45,265 nt of DNA from a virus. The DNA is taken from positions 1 through 45,265 of IMG/VR virus record IMGVR_UViG_3300031521_000118. One strand, 5' to 3'. Both the position numbers and the translations under genes were made by a program. Every line of letters begins with the position of its first letter. Position 1 is the first letter of the stretch. Shown piece by piece: positions 1 to 7,443 of this stretch. The notes under the pieces were generated by a model, which was not told where the DNA came from, made no database searches, and saw only the letters and a program-made list of their open reading frames with translations.

Positions 1-226
1 CACCTAAAAATTTTTTCATATACTGCTTCGCTATTTCTATTTCTTCCAAAGTAAAATAATATACATCATCTATTGTTGCTTTTTCAAGTGAGTCAAAAAT
101 ATATTTTGAAATAGAACCAGGCATTGTTGCATTAACACATATATTAAGCGTATTAATAGTATCTCTATTAACAACTGTTAATATATATTTTTCATCATTA
201 TTTTCATATGTTTTAATATATTTCAT
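1..226 (-). CDS. TAG A small protein, C-terminus outside window
   Basis: Start ATG is at 224-226 and the reading frame stays open to base 1, giving 75 residues beginning MKYIKTYENN; the C-terminus lies beyond the window. The ATG overlaps the TGA of the gene upstream (ATGA), the usual coupling in this array. Around residues 55-70 there is a 'FTLEEIEIAKQYMKKF' stretch that resembles the acidic helix found just before the KYNL end in neighbours. No fold is recognised. Confidence 0.8.
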   Translation of the reverse strand, partial: MKYIKTYENNDEKYILTVVNRDTINTLNICVNATMPGSISKYIFDSLEKATIDDVYYFTLEEIEIAKQYMKKFLG

Positions 227-846
227 AGATTGTATTTATTTGCGTTACTTCTCATTTCAATGTTTTTAATATCCTCGTCTGTTAAAATAATAATTTGATC
301 TTCATCAAAAACTTTTATAAATTCACTTTCTCTTTTTGTTCCTCTAAATTCTTCCCACAAGGTTTCTCTATTATTGTCGTTACCTCTATATCTACCTTGA
401 CCAATCACATATCTTTTACCGAATGGGTATTCTTTTGATATTTCACCAATTATATCATTTAAATCAAAAGAGTATAAATCACTAATTGACTCTAAATAAT
501 ATTTATTTTTTACACAGATTTTATAAGGTTTATCACACTCAATAATTTTATTTTTAAAATTAGATTCATATGCAACTTTAAATTTTTTTTCTGACAAAAT
601 TTCACTCCAAACATGATCAAAATTTATAACTTCATTTACAACATTTCTAAAATCCTTATAGTTCAAATAATTGTATTGTACTGCTGATTTTAAATTGTGA
701 ACTTGCTCATTAGTCATTTTATAATGCTCTATAACATCTACAATATATTCATCTTTCTGAGTACCTTGTATATTTGATAAATATTTTATATCTGTCTCTA
801 ATCGTGCAGTTTTTTGTACACTTTCATATTTTTTAATATATTTCAT
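223..846 (-). CDS. TAG A protein, 207 aa, unknown function
   Basis: The protein starts MKYIKKYE and ends NANKYNL. It is longer than most members of the array. The body is charged and mostly helical in appearance, with a Gly/Arg-rich patch (YVIGQGRYRGNDNN) near residues 146-159 that resembles no family I know. The last 30 residues (ILTDEDIKNIEMRSNANKYNL region) match the linker seen before KYNL in the SH3-like members. The stop TGA overlaps the next ATG. Confidence 0.85.
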   Translation of the reverse strand: MKYIKKYESVQKTARLETDIKYLSNIQGTQKDEYIVDVIEHYKMTNEQVHNLKSAVQYNYLNYKDFRNVVNEVINFDHVWSEILSEKKFKVAYESNFKNKIIECDKPYKICVKNKYYLESISDLYSFDLNDIIGEISKEYPFGKRYVIGQGRYRGNDNNRETLWEEFRGTKRESEFIKVFDEDQIIILTDEDIKNIEMRSNANKYNL

Positions 847-876
847 AGTTTATATTTATTATAGATTATATTTATT
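841..876 (-). repeat. Duplicated gene-junction sequence
   Basis: Read on the minus strand, the KYNL-coding end of the gene at 859-1158 (AATAAATATAATCTATAA) is followed at once by a second near-copy of the same junction (TAAATATAAACTATGAAA) that supplies the next ATG. Elsewhere only one copy separates two genes. It looks like a scar left by gain or loss of a cassette at the junction. Confidence 0.6.
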
Positions 877-1158
877 TATATGCTTTCTTGTTTCATATTC
901 TATTATATCATTTTCATCAGCATAATCATCTATATGAGATTTAAATATCTGAATTTTAAGAAAATTGTCAACAAGTAAATTATAATATTCAACATTATAC
1001 TTTATACTACGATAATATCCAGATGATTCTTCAATGTTCAAAATTTCAAAACAATCTAATACATTTTTATCTAATAACGAAGGTATTATTTTAACATAAT
1101 CACCTTTTTTATATGTCGTATCATTTTTTGAATATTCAAATTTTTTTAGATATCTCAT
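859..1158 (-). CDS. TAG A SH3/KOW-like small protein
   Basis: 99 residues: MRYLKKFE start, then YKKGDYVKI at about 17-25 (a beta-barrel entry motif common in SH3/KOW-like domains), a Tyr-rich strand region, and the tail DDYADENDIIEYETRKHINKYNL. Its C-terminal half is nearly the same as that of the next gene (1155-1457), so the two look like a recent tandem duplication. It ends in TAA, not the usual overlapping TGA. Function unknown. Confidence 0.85.
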   Translation of the reverse strand: MRYLKKFEYSKNDTTYKKGDYVKIIPSLLDKNVLDCFEILNIEESSGYYRSIKYNVEYYNLLVDNFLKIQIFKSHIDDYADENDIIEYETRKHINKYNL

Positions 1159-1457
1159 AGATTATATTTATTTGTATTATTTCTTGTTTCATATTCTATT
1201 ATATCATCTTCATCAGCATAATCATCAATCTGAGATTCGTAAATATATGACTCATGAAACACGTTAGAATCACTATCATAATATTCTACAATATATACTA
1301 TTTCATTATCATATGTTTTTTTAGGTCTAATACCTTGAATATTAAAACAATTTACTATAGAATCTTTTACTAAAGATGAAACTATTTTAACATAATCACC
1401 TTTCTTGTATAGTGCGTCGTCAACCTGTGAAATTTCAAATGTTTTTAAGTGTTTCAT
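1155..1457 (-). CDS. TAG A SH3/KOW-like small protein, duplicate of neighbour
   Basis: 100 residues: MKHLKTFE, YKKGDYVKI at about 18-26, and tail DDYADEDDIIEYETRNNTNKYNL. Alignment by eye with 859-1158 shows shared GDYVKI, CF and IDDYADE-DIIEYETR blocks, with divergence in the middle (residues 40-65). This is the pattern expected of duplication followed by fast change of one surface. ATGA coupling on both sides. Confidence 0.85.
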   Translation of the reverse strand: MKHLKTFEISQVDDALYKKGDYVKIVSSLVKDSIVNCFNIQGIRPKKTYDNEIVYIVEYYDSDSNVFHESYIYESQIDDYADEDDIIEYETRNNTNKYNL

Positions 1458-1825
1458 ATATTATATTTTTTCATATTGTTATGTAAAGCGTGTTTCTCTA
1501 TTATATCATCTACTGACAAAGCTGTTATATTTTTAAAATTTGTTGTGATGTATATTGCAGTTTGAAACTGATCAGATAATGTTATCTTATCATTAAGATA
1601 CTTATTCTTTTTTGATAATGTTGTCTTAATAACTGAAACAACACAATATTCACCGTTAGCATCAATTAGTTCATATAATGAATAACTAATATTTTCAGAT
1701 TTAAATAATGATATCATATATTGTAATCTTTCAATCTGTATTACGCCATAATATATTTTTATATCATCTCCATTATATGTAGAACCATCATTTTCTAATT
1801 TTTCAAATTCCTTAATGTGTTTCAT
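1454..1825 (-). CDS. TAG A protein, 123 aa, unknown
   Basis: Starts MKHIKEFE and ends NMKKYNI, so Leu is replaced by Ile at the last position. It lacks the GDYV motif. The middle has a 'MISLFKSENISYSLYELIDANGEY' type of alternating strand/helix pattern and 'LSVDDIIEKHALHNN' before the tag. No family recognised. Stop and next start overlap. Confidence 0.85.
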   Translation of the reverse strand: MKHIKEFEKLENDGSTYNGDDIKIYYGVIQIERLQYMISLFKSENISYSLYELIDANGEYCVVSVIKTTLSKKNKYLNDKITLSDQFQTAIYITTNFKNITALSVDDIIEKHALHNNMKKYNI

Positions 1826-2100
1826 AAGTTATATTTATTTGCATCTTTTCTTAAATTGAAATATTCTATTTCTTCTTTAGTTGCTGGTGTTATATCCATA
1901 TTATAAAAAAATTTAAAAGGACTTTTTTCTAAAGCATCAAGTTGATAAATATACTGTTCATTATATATACCACAATATGTGATTTGAGCAATATTATTAG
2001 TTATAATTTTTTGTGTTCTAATTATTCTAACAATATCACCTTGTTTATAAGTTGAGCCATATATTTCTAACCTTTCAAATGTTTTTAAATATTTCATCAT
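1822..2100 (-). CDS. TAG A SH3-like small protein
   Basis: Two ATGs lie in tandem (2098-2100 and 2095-2097); the second gives the canonical MKYLKTFE start, while the first overlaps the TGA of the upstream gene. YKQGDIVRIIRT at about residues 18-29 is the barrel motif, followed by ITYCGIYNEQYIYQL strands and an ATKEEIEYF helix before NKYNL. Function unknown. Confidence 0.85.
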   Translation of the reverse strand: MMKYLKTFERLEIYGSTYKQGDIVRIIRTQKIITNNIAQITYCGIYNEQYIYQLDALEKSPFKFFYNMDITPATKEEIEYFNLRKDANKYNL

Positions 2101-2591
2101 TTAATATTTAATTTCTCAATAGCTTCATCTGCGATATCCTTAGTTATACCAAATTTATGTGTAGTTTTAACTATATTTTTTTCACTAAAAACATCATAAA
2201 AATCATGCTTATTATCATCTATAATTATAAAATTGTCAATTTTTTTATTTTCCATCCATTTTTTTATATCAGAACCACGTTTTTTAGATTTATCGTTAGC
2301 CACCATATCATATATGTCATATTTGAATCCAGCCTTTTTCATCATTTTTAAAATCTCACTTTTAGTTTTATCATCTCTATATGAAGAAGATATGATTAAT
2401 TTTGAATTAGTCTTATCTATTATATTATTTAAATTTTTCATAGAATCTTTACTCCACTTATCTTCATCGTCAAAAAATTTATGATAATCTACATCAGAAT
2501 TTTCATCATATGGTATAAGTGGACCATCTATATCCTCAAAGATAACTTTTATATTATTGCTATATTTTTCAAATGTTTTTATATGCTTCAT
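2097..2591 (-). CDS. HAD-superfamily (SAK-type) phosphatase-like protein
   Basis: 164 residues. HAD motifs are visible: motif I as E-D-I-D-G-P at 19-24 (DxD with Asp20 and Asp22), motif II SSSYR near 68-72, a basic KKRGSDIKKW segment near 105-114, and motif IV IIIDD near 122-126. This order fits the HAD domain found with RNA-repair proteins (HAD_SAK_2 type), which usually hydrolyses phosphate from nucleic-acid ends or nucleotides. It carries the N-terminal half of TAG A (MKHIKTFE) but ends EKLNIK, without KYNL. Substrate unknown. Confidence 0.75.
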   Translation of the reverse strand: MKHIKTFEKYSNNIKVIFEDIDGPLIPYDENSDVDYHKFFDDEDKWSKDSMKNLNNIIDKTNSKLIISSSYRDDKTKSEILKMMKKAGFKYDIYDMVANDKSKKRGSDIKKWMENKKIDNFIIIDDNKHDFYDVFSEKNIVKTTHKFGITKDIADEAIEKLNIK

Positions 2592-2962
2592 AGATTATAT
2601 TTATTTGCTTCGTGTTCTAGTTTAAATTTCTCAATTTCTTCTGGTGTCACTTCAACTTCACCACCATATTCATAACTTTTAATGTTTTCATAGTAATTTT
2701 TACCTGCATCATCTCCTTGCATAAATCCACTAAATGAATAATCGCCATCACCATCATATGCTACAGATATGTATACATATGGAAATCTACAAAAACTATC
2801 AGAATACTTATTATCAGTATTCAAATTAACTGGCGTATATGCGTCTATTCTATATTGTGGTAAACCTATTTTACGTAGACTAATTTCAAATTTTGGTATT
2901 TCTCTATTAATTTTATAAAAAACATCTTTATAATAGCTTTCAAACTTTTTAATATATTTCAT
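2588..2962 (-). CDS. TAG A protein, 124 aa, unknown
   Basis: MKYIKKFE start, then an amphipathic DVFYKINREIPKFEISL helix and a strand-rich middle with YVYISVAYDGDGDYSFSGF. The end is VTPEEIEKFKLEHEANKYNL, the same linker helix seen in the SH3-like members. No GDYV motif is seen. Function unknown; ATGA overlap with both neighbours. Confidence 0.85.
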   Translation of the reverse strand: MKYIKKFESYYKDVFYKINREIPKFEISLRKIGLPQYRIDAYTPVNLNTDNKYSDSFCRFPYVYISVAYDGDGDYSFSGFMQGDDAGKNYYENIKSYEYGGEVEVTPEEIEKFKLEHEANKYNL

Positions 2963-3261
2963 ATATTATATTTTTTTACATTTAATAATATTTCTAAATC
3001 TTCTATATTTTTACTAAAATGCTTTATTTCATTAATAGACATTCATCTTACATTATCAAACATATATTTTTGAATATTTTTTGGTATGTTTTCATATGTA
3101 ACATGAAAATTTTTAATAATATTATCACATTTTACAATTTTGCCAATATTATATTTTAGAAAATTTTCAAGTTCAGGAACACCTGTACCATCTTCTTGAC
3201 ATAGAACATAATCTCCAACTTCTGGAGTATTAATATTTTCAAATTTTTTAATATATTTCAT
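2959..3261 (-). pseudogene. TAG A SH3-like gene interrupted by in-frame TGA
   Basis: The open frame runs from ATG 3259-3261 (MKYIKKFEN, VGDYVLCQEDGTG) to TGA at 3043-3045, 72 residues. In the same frame, directly after this TGA, comes another 27 codons ending EDLEILLNVKKYNI and a TGA at 2959-2961 that overlaps the next ATG as usual. The gene at 10589-10918 has the matching uninterrupted end (SKNIEDLEAILAAKKYNI). So the full gene is still recognisable but carries one nonsense codon. It may be a fresh pseudogene, a readthrough site, or a sequence error. Confidence 0.75.
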
Positions 3262-3800
3262 AAATTATATTTATCTGCATTCATTTTCATTTCTAACCTA
3301 TCAATATATTCATCATATTGCTTTGGTGCTTCTTGTTTAATCATGTTAATAATTTCTTTTGATAATTTTTTTGGATAATTCCATTCTATTTTTTCAAAAA
3401 TTAAATCTAATGCGCACTCTTCATCTTCTGATAAATTGGATGTTAAATCTGCGCCGAGTTCAATAAATCTTTTTAATAATTTAATATATTGTACGGTATT
3501 AGTTCTTTTTTTAGTATATAAGTATATAGCATCAAAAAATATACTACCATTATCTATGTTTATGTCTCCACCACTATCAATAATTAAATTAAATTTATTT
3601 AAATCAAAAGTACTTTCATTTATAAGATTAGCATAATATAACAATAAATACTGTCCACCTATTTTTGAATTAGGATCATATCCATCATCAAATAAAGATT
3701 TAATTAAAGAGCCTTTATTTCTATCTAAGGCGTGTTGCATTAAAATAACTTTATCTTCATTATCTAGAGTTATACTCTCGAATGTTCTTACGTGTTTCAT
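3258..3800 (-). CDS. TAG A ankyrin-repeat protein, 180 aa
   Basis: MKHVRTFE start. Degenerate ankyrin repeats follow: LIKSLFDDGYDPNSKIGG, LIIDSGGDINIDNG and LLKRFIELGADLTSN show the 'h-G-A/D-D-x-N' turn. The end is EAPKQYDEYI then ADKYNL, the capping segment shared by the ankyrin members here. Probably a protein-binding scaffold; partner unknown. Translationally coupled on both sides. Confidence 0.85.
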   Translation of the reverse strand: MKHVRTFESITLDNEDKVILMQHALDRNKGSLIKSLFDDGYDPNSKIGGQYLLLYYANLINESTFDLNKFNLIIDSGGDINIDNGSIFFDAIYLYTKKRTNTVQYIKLLKRFIELGADLTSNLSEDEECALDLIFEKIEWNYPKKLSKEIINMIKQEAPKQYDEYIDRLEMKMNADKYNL

Positions 3801-4087
3801 AGATTATATTTGTTTGCAGCTATTTTTAACTCTAGTTCTTCTTTGGTTTTTGCAAAAACTTTGATTTCTCTTATGTTCACCCATGTTGTGTTTTTATCAA
3901 AATTTTTAATTTTTTTCAAACCATGATATTTAATGCGTAAAGCACTTCTTATTTTCTCATCAACTTTACCTATATTATTTAACAAAAATACATTAAGCTC
4001 ATCATTTCGACTAGTACCATGAACAATCACATAGTCACCAACTTGTGGCTCATTTTTATCAGTTCCAAAAGGAATCATATACTTCAT
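3797..4087 (-). CDS. TAG A SH3-like small protein, unusual N-terminus
   Basis: Starts MKYMIPFGTDKNEP, a diverged form of the N-terminal tag (I/L to M, K to I, E to G). VGDYVIVHGTSR follows at 16-27, then LNNIGKVDEKI, the VGDYV...NIGK layout shared with 5920-6240, 10589-10918 and 20433-20747. Ends AANKYNL. Function unknown. Confidence 0.85.
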   Translation of the reverse strand: MKYMIPFGTDKNEPQVGDYVIVHGTSRNDELNVFLLNNIGKVDEKIRSALRIKYHGLKKIKNFDKNTTWVNIREIKVFAKTKEELELKIAANKYNL

Positions 4088-4461
4088 TATAAATTATACT
4101 TTTTTATGTCTTTTTTTATTAAATAATCTTGATACTCTTTTGGATAATCTTTTTTTATTTTATCTAAAACTTCTTCACCTCCAAGATATTCTTCTATATA
4201 TTCTATAAAATCTGTATCGCTACTATCTTTTATATTCCAATCAGGATTATATTTTAACAATAGATATACAAAATCCCATTTACCATAATATGCAGCATAT
4301 AATAATGCAGTATTTTTAGTAGTGTTGTCTATACAATTGACATCAAAACCATTATCTAATAATTTTTTTGCATCATTATACTCATTATAATAAACAGCAT
4401 CAACCAAGTCATTGCCTGTCATAAACGAACCATATGCCTCAAATTTCTTTAAATGCTTCAT
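4087..4461 (-). CDS. TAG A ankyrin-repeat protein, 124 aa
   Basis: MKHLKKFE, then about two ankyrin repeats: DAKKLLDNGFDVNCIDN with TALLYAAYYGKWDFVYLLLKYNPDWNIKD split across residues 28-80. It ends YPKEYQDYLIKKDIKKYNL, the shared cap. Stop TAA lies just before the next ATG. Predicted protein-interaction module. Confidence 0.88.
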   Translation of the reverse strand: MKHLKKFEAYGSFMTGNDLVDAVYYNEYNDAKKLLDNGFDVNCIDNTTKNTALLYAAYYGKWDFVYLLLKYNPDWNIKDSSDTDFIEYIEEYLGGEEVLDKIKKDYPKEYQDYLIKKDIKKYNL

Positions 4462-4705
4462 AGATTATATCTCTCCATAGATTTCTCTAACTCATATTTT
4501 TTTATTTCATCGGGTGTTAATTTTATTATATCACTAATATTAAACGGTACAGTAAATGCAACTTTATCTAATTTTACATTATAAAAAAATCATCAAGATA
4601 TTCATCAATTATACCATAAAAATATCCAGAATCTCTAAGTTTAACTCTAACTATATCACCAACTTTTAATTTATTTATTTTCTCAAATGTTTTTATATAT
4701 TTCAT
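4458..4705 (-). pseudogene. Frameshifted TAG A SH3-like gene
   Basis: From ATG 4703-4705 the frame reads MKYIKTFEKINKLKVGDIVR and on to EYLDDFFIM before stopping. A +1 shift at the T7 run (4580-4590 region, minus strand) would continue YNVKLDKVAFTVP and then TPEEI-type helix and SMERYNL, with TGA overlapping the next ATG. One T more (T8) or two fewer would restore the gene. It is a recent frameshift, a slippery-run sequencing error, or possibly programmed slippage. Confidence 0.75.
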
Positions 4706-4730
4706 GATATATTATATATAAAAAATAAAA
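4706..4730 (-). promoter_or_regulatory. Late-type promoter abutting ATG
   Basis: Minus strand reads TTTTTTATATATAATATATC directly before the ATG at 4705. The TATATATAAT core lies only about 7 bases from the start codon, so a transcript starting at the usual distance would have almost no leader. Confidence 0.55.
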
Positions 4731-4750
4731 ACTTGATTTTAAAATCAAGT
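4731..4750 (-). terminator. Terminator hairpin, copy 1
   Basis: Perfect palindrome ACTTGATTTTAAAATCAAGT followed on the minus strand by TTTTATTTTT. It ends the 4761-5027 gene and runs straight into the promoter of the next. The same hairpin recurs at 44005-44030 and with one change at 9095-9114. Confidence 0.75.
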
Positions 4751-4760
4751 TTTATAAATT

Positions 4761-5027
4761 TTATTTTTCAGAATATTTTTCAAAATCATATTTTTTCACT
4801 TCTTCTGGTGTCAATTTTTTTACATATTTAGCTTCAAACCAACCAGAAGTATAATCTCCAAAATTAATATAATATCGAACATTATCTCGTTTAGATTTAT
4901 CAATATAGTCCACCACCCCTACTCTATTATAAAGTGTTAGCATAACTAAATCACTATGTGATATTTTATCAATTTCACTAATAGTAGGTTTATCTTTCTT
5001 TTTAAATTTGTCAAATAATGTTATCAT
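4761..5027 (-). CDS. SH3-like small protein with partial tags
   Basis: 88 residues starting MITLFDKFKKKDKP. It ends LTPEEVKKYDFEKYSEK: the linker helix is typical of the array, but the final KYNL is replaced by KYSEK. It sits directly before a terminator, so it is the last gene of its transcript. The middle (LYNRVGVVDYIDKSKRDNVRYYINFGDY) looks like a small beta-barrel. Function unknown. Confidence 0.8.
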   Translation of the reverse strand: MITLFDKFKKKDKPTISEIDKISHSDLVMLTLYNRVGVVDYIDKSKRDNVRYYINFGDYTSGWFEAKYVKKLTPEEVKKYDFEKYSEK

Positions 5028-5316
5028 ATGTTATATTTTTTTATATTTACGTGAAGTTTATAATCTTCTATTTCTTCTGTTGTTGCATATCTTTCAATTT
5101 TTGATTCATCAATCCATATACTATACAAATGGAATATACTATCACCATCTTTATATAAGTATTGAATATTATATTCTGTTGAATCAACATTTATTATTTT
5201 TACACAACTAATTGTTTTACTTTTAATAAAACTTGGTAGTGTATTTGGTGCTAATGTAACATAGTCACTAACAGCATATTACTGTCTCATTTCTTCAAAG
5301 TATTTTAAGTGCTTCA
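5024..5316 (-). pseudogene. TAG A SH3-like gene with in-frame TAA
   Basis: From ATG 5314-5316 the frame is MKHLKYFEEMRQ, then TAA at 5279-5281, then uninterrupted YAVSDYVTLAPNTLPSF onward to VNIKKYNI and a TGA overlapping the next ATG. Except for the ochre codon at position 13 the gene is intact, about 97 codons, with both tags. A single base change in a TAC/TAT codon would explain it. Internal initiation seems unlikely because no ATG follows nearby. Confidence 0.75.
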
Positions 5317-5318
5317 TA

Positions 5319-5630
5319 TTATAGGTTATATTTTTCTGTATCTAATTTAAAATTATATATTTCAATTCTCTGCTCATATCTTTTTATTTCTTCGGGTGTT
5401 GCGAGTCTAATATTATTTTTATGTATTAAAGATTCTTTCAAAGTACCACCAATTGTTATAAAATGAACAAATACTCTATCATTAGTGTCATAATAATCAT
5501 ATTCTTCATCTGTGGGTGTTCCATTAACAATAATACCAATATGAGGTTCATTATAATCTACACCTCTTGTTATTGCAACTACTATATCACCAGTCTTAAA
5601 CTTTCTAAATTTTTTAAATAATGTTATCAT
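5319..5630 (-). CDS. TAG A-like SH3 protein (MITLF start)
   Basis: 103 residues: MITLFKKFRKFKTGDIVVAI, with the barrel motif at 12-20. Acidic loop TPTDEEYDYYDTNDRVFVHF follows, then LATPEEIKRYEQR and final DTEKYNL. Its N-terminus shares M-x-x-h-x-K-F with 4761-5027 and 11292-11642 in place of MKYIKKFE. Function unknown. Confidence 0.85.
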   Translation of the reverse strand: MITLFKKFRKFKTGDIVVAITRGVDYNEPHIGIIVNGTPTDEEYDYYDTNDRVFVHFITIGGTLKESLIHKNNIRLATPEEIKRYEQRIEIYNFKLDTEKYNL

Positions 5631-5923
5631 AAATTATATTTATTCACATCTTTTTTAATTTTAAAATCTTTAATTTCAGTTTTAGTCATTTTTCTATCAA
5701 TCAAATATATAAAACCAAAAATTGTTTGATTTGATAATATTGTTTCAAAAGTAAAAACATCATTAATAGTATTAGATATTCTAGGTTCAATTTTTGAAAT
5801 TGTAACAAACAGATTATCTACTCTTCTTTTCACAGAATCAGATACATAATCAGGTATCATTTTTATTTTAACAAAGTCACCTACTTTATATTGAACATTT
5901 TCAAATTGTTTTATATATTTCAT
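5627..5923 (-). CDS. TAG A SH3-like small protein
   Basis: 98 residues: MKYIKQFENVQYKVGDFVKI, barrel motif at 12-20, strand-rich middle, and MTKTEIKDFKIKKDVNKYNL. ATGA-coupled to both neighbours. No specific function can be read. Confidence 0.87.
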   Translation of the reverse strand: MKYIKQFENVQYKVGDFVKIKMIPDYVSDSVKRRVDNLFVTISKIEPRISNTINDVFTFETILSNQTIFGFIYLIDRKMTKTEIKDFKIKKDVNKYNL

Positions 5924-6240
5924 AAATTATATTTGTTTGCTGTTAACATTGATATCAATTTCTCTTTATCTTTTGAAAATTCTTTAATTTCTTTTTTATC
6001 GAATTTTATTTTTAAATTTTTACTTGTTATAGAATACGCATAATTTCTCAAATTTGAATGGTTAAGTTTAACATCAAACTCCACTACATAATCATTATCT
6101 GGTCGACTTTCTATTATTTTACCGACATTCTTTTGAACAAAATCATCTAAATCTGAAAAATAAAATCTATTAACTCTACATAGCACATAATCTCCGATAG
6201 ATAATCCTTCAATATTTTCAAATTTTTTTATATACTTCAT
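5920..6240 (-). CDS. TAG A SH3-like protein, 'VGDYV...NVGK' subtype
   Basis: 106 residues: MKYIKKFENIEGLSIGDYVL, then LDDFVQKNVGKIIESRPD and VEFDVKLNHSNLRNYAYS. The order (GDYV barrel, a helix ending in N-x-G-K, a second barrel half, then helix and KYNL) is shared with at least eight other members. Ends LTANKYNL. Function unknown. Confidence 0.87.
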   Translation of the reverse strand: MKYIKKFENIEGLSIGDYVLCRVNRFYFSDLDDFVQKNVGKIIESRPDNDYVVEFDVKLNHSNLRNYAYSITSKNLKIKFDKKEIKEFSKDKEKLISMLTANKYNL

Positions 6241-7154
6241 AATTTATATTTTTTATATATTTCAATTAAAAAATCTTTATCTAAAGTATTTGCTTTAAGT
6301 AATTTAGGGTCAGTTATAGTTTTCATATATCTATCGTTTATCCATTTATTAAGAACACCTGACCATCTATCACCTTGCATCGGTATATAATTGTTTATCA
6401 TTTCTTCAGTAGGTTGAGTTGAAGAGTGAAACATTATATGTAACAAATAATTTGTTTCTTTGGTGATTTTTAAACACTGTTTTTCAATTCTTGTTTTCCA
6501 TTTAGAATCAGGTAAAACATCTAATTGAAATGCAACAAGCTTCAACGCATAATTTGGATAGTATAATCTTACTAACCAATCATTTGAAGCTGGCTTATCA
6601 TATGTCATTTTAAATTCATTTTGTTCAACTTCAGGTCCAAAACCGCCAGTTATTTTATCTAGTGTTTTGTTCCAAAAATTAGAAATATACATTTCAAACC
6701 AGCACAATGGATAAAAAAGTTTTCCAATACACTTATTTGAAATAAGTCTTAGCCATAACCACAAGGACGGTGTCATTTTCATACCTATTGATTTAGCTAA
6801 ATTAAATCTCATATGACTTGCATATTCCCAAATTTCTTTGTCTGTCCAGCCAGCAGTTTTAAATGCTGCAAAAGAATATATTGTATGATCACGGCTAATA
6901 CCAATATTTTCATATTCTGCTGATGGAAATCTTTGACCTTTATAATAATAACCAAACCAATACTTGCGTTTGGTTTTCACCCAACAAGATTTTATACCTT
7001 CGATGAATCTATAGTCCTTATAAGCAAAATATGCTTGATTTGTTTTTTCAATACTATCATACTTACCATCATCATATGGCTCAACGTTATTGTTAATAAT
7101 CATCATATTATTATCAACAATCCAATATGTTTTTTTATTATTCCAATCTAGCAT
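6237..7154 (-). CDS. Unknown 305-aa protein
   Basis: Largest protein of the array region. It is rich in Trp/Tyr and has no N-terminal tag, and ends EIYKKYKL, a near-miss of KYNL. Segments such as SRDHTIYSFAAFKTAGWTD (about 87-105) and WLWLRLISNKCIGKLFYPLCW (about 131-151, perhaps membrane-associated) look conserved in kind, but I do not recognise the family. It is the first gene of its transcript: a late-type promoter lies just upstream. Confidence 0.8.
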   Translation of the reverse strand: MLDWNNKKTYWIVDNNMMIINNNVEPYDDGKYDSIEKTNQAYFAYKDYRFIEGIKSCWVKTKRKYWFGYYYKGQRFPSAEYENIGISRDHTIYSFAAFKTAGWTDKEIWEYASHMRFNLAKSIGMKMTPSLWLWLRLISNKCIGKLFYPLCWFEMYISNFWNKTLDKITGGFGPEVEQNEFKMTYDKPASNDWLVRLYYPNYALKLVAFQLDVLPDSKWKTRIEKQCLKITKETNYLLHIMFHSSTQPTEEMINNYIPMQGDRWSGVLNKWINDRYMKTITDPKLLKANTLDKDFLIEIYKKYKL

Positions 7155-7185
7155 ATATAAAATATTTTTTTAGTATATATAAAAA
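7155..7185 (-). promoter_or_regulatory. Late-type promoter
   Basis: Minus strand contains TTTTTATATATACTAAAA followed by a second ATTTTATATATG that runs into the start codon region at 7154. The first copy matches the TTTTTATATATACTTA elements at 12571-12590 and 44031-44050. Confidence 0.6.
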
Positions 7186-7194
7186 TGTATAAAA

Positions 7195-7443
7195 TTACAA
7201 ATTATATTTTTTTGCCTTTTGTTCTACATCATAATTTACCATATCTTGTTCGGTAGCTAAACCAATGATATTTGTATAATAAGCATAGTAGTTAACACCA
7301 TCTGGTAATTGTATTTTATAAACAAAAGGTTCATCCAATTCTTGTACAACACCAACACGAATATGTTTATCATTATCATGAATTTTTACGATATCACCAA
7401 CATTATATTTTTTAAAACTTTCAAAATTTTTGATATTTTTCAT
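7195..7443 (-). CDS. TAG A SH3-like small protein
   Basis: 82 residues: MKNIKNFESFKKYNVGDIVKI, motif at 15-21, PDGVNYYAYYTNI strand, LATEQDMVNYDVEQ helix, then KAKKYNL. It is the last gene before a promoter region, so its KYNL end is kept although no start codon overlaps it. That argues the motif is kept for the protein. Confidence 0.87.
   Translation of the reverse strand: MKNIKNFESFKKYNVGDIVKIHDNDKHIRVGVVQELDEPFVYKIQLPDGVNYYAYYTNIIGLATEQDMVNYDVEQKAKKYNL

Noticed and set aside
2157-2675. Plus-strand ORFs opposite the HAD and 2588-2962 genes
   Set aside because: Phe/Ile-rich antisense shadows of real minus-strand genes, with no motifs.
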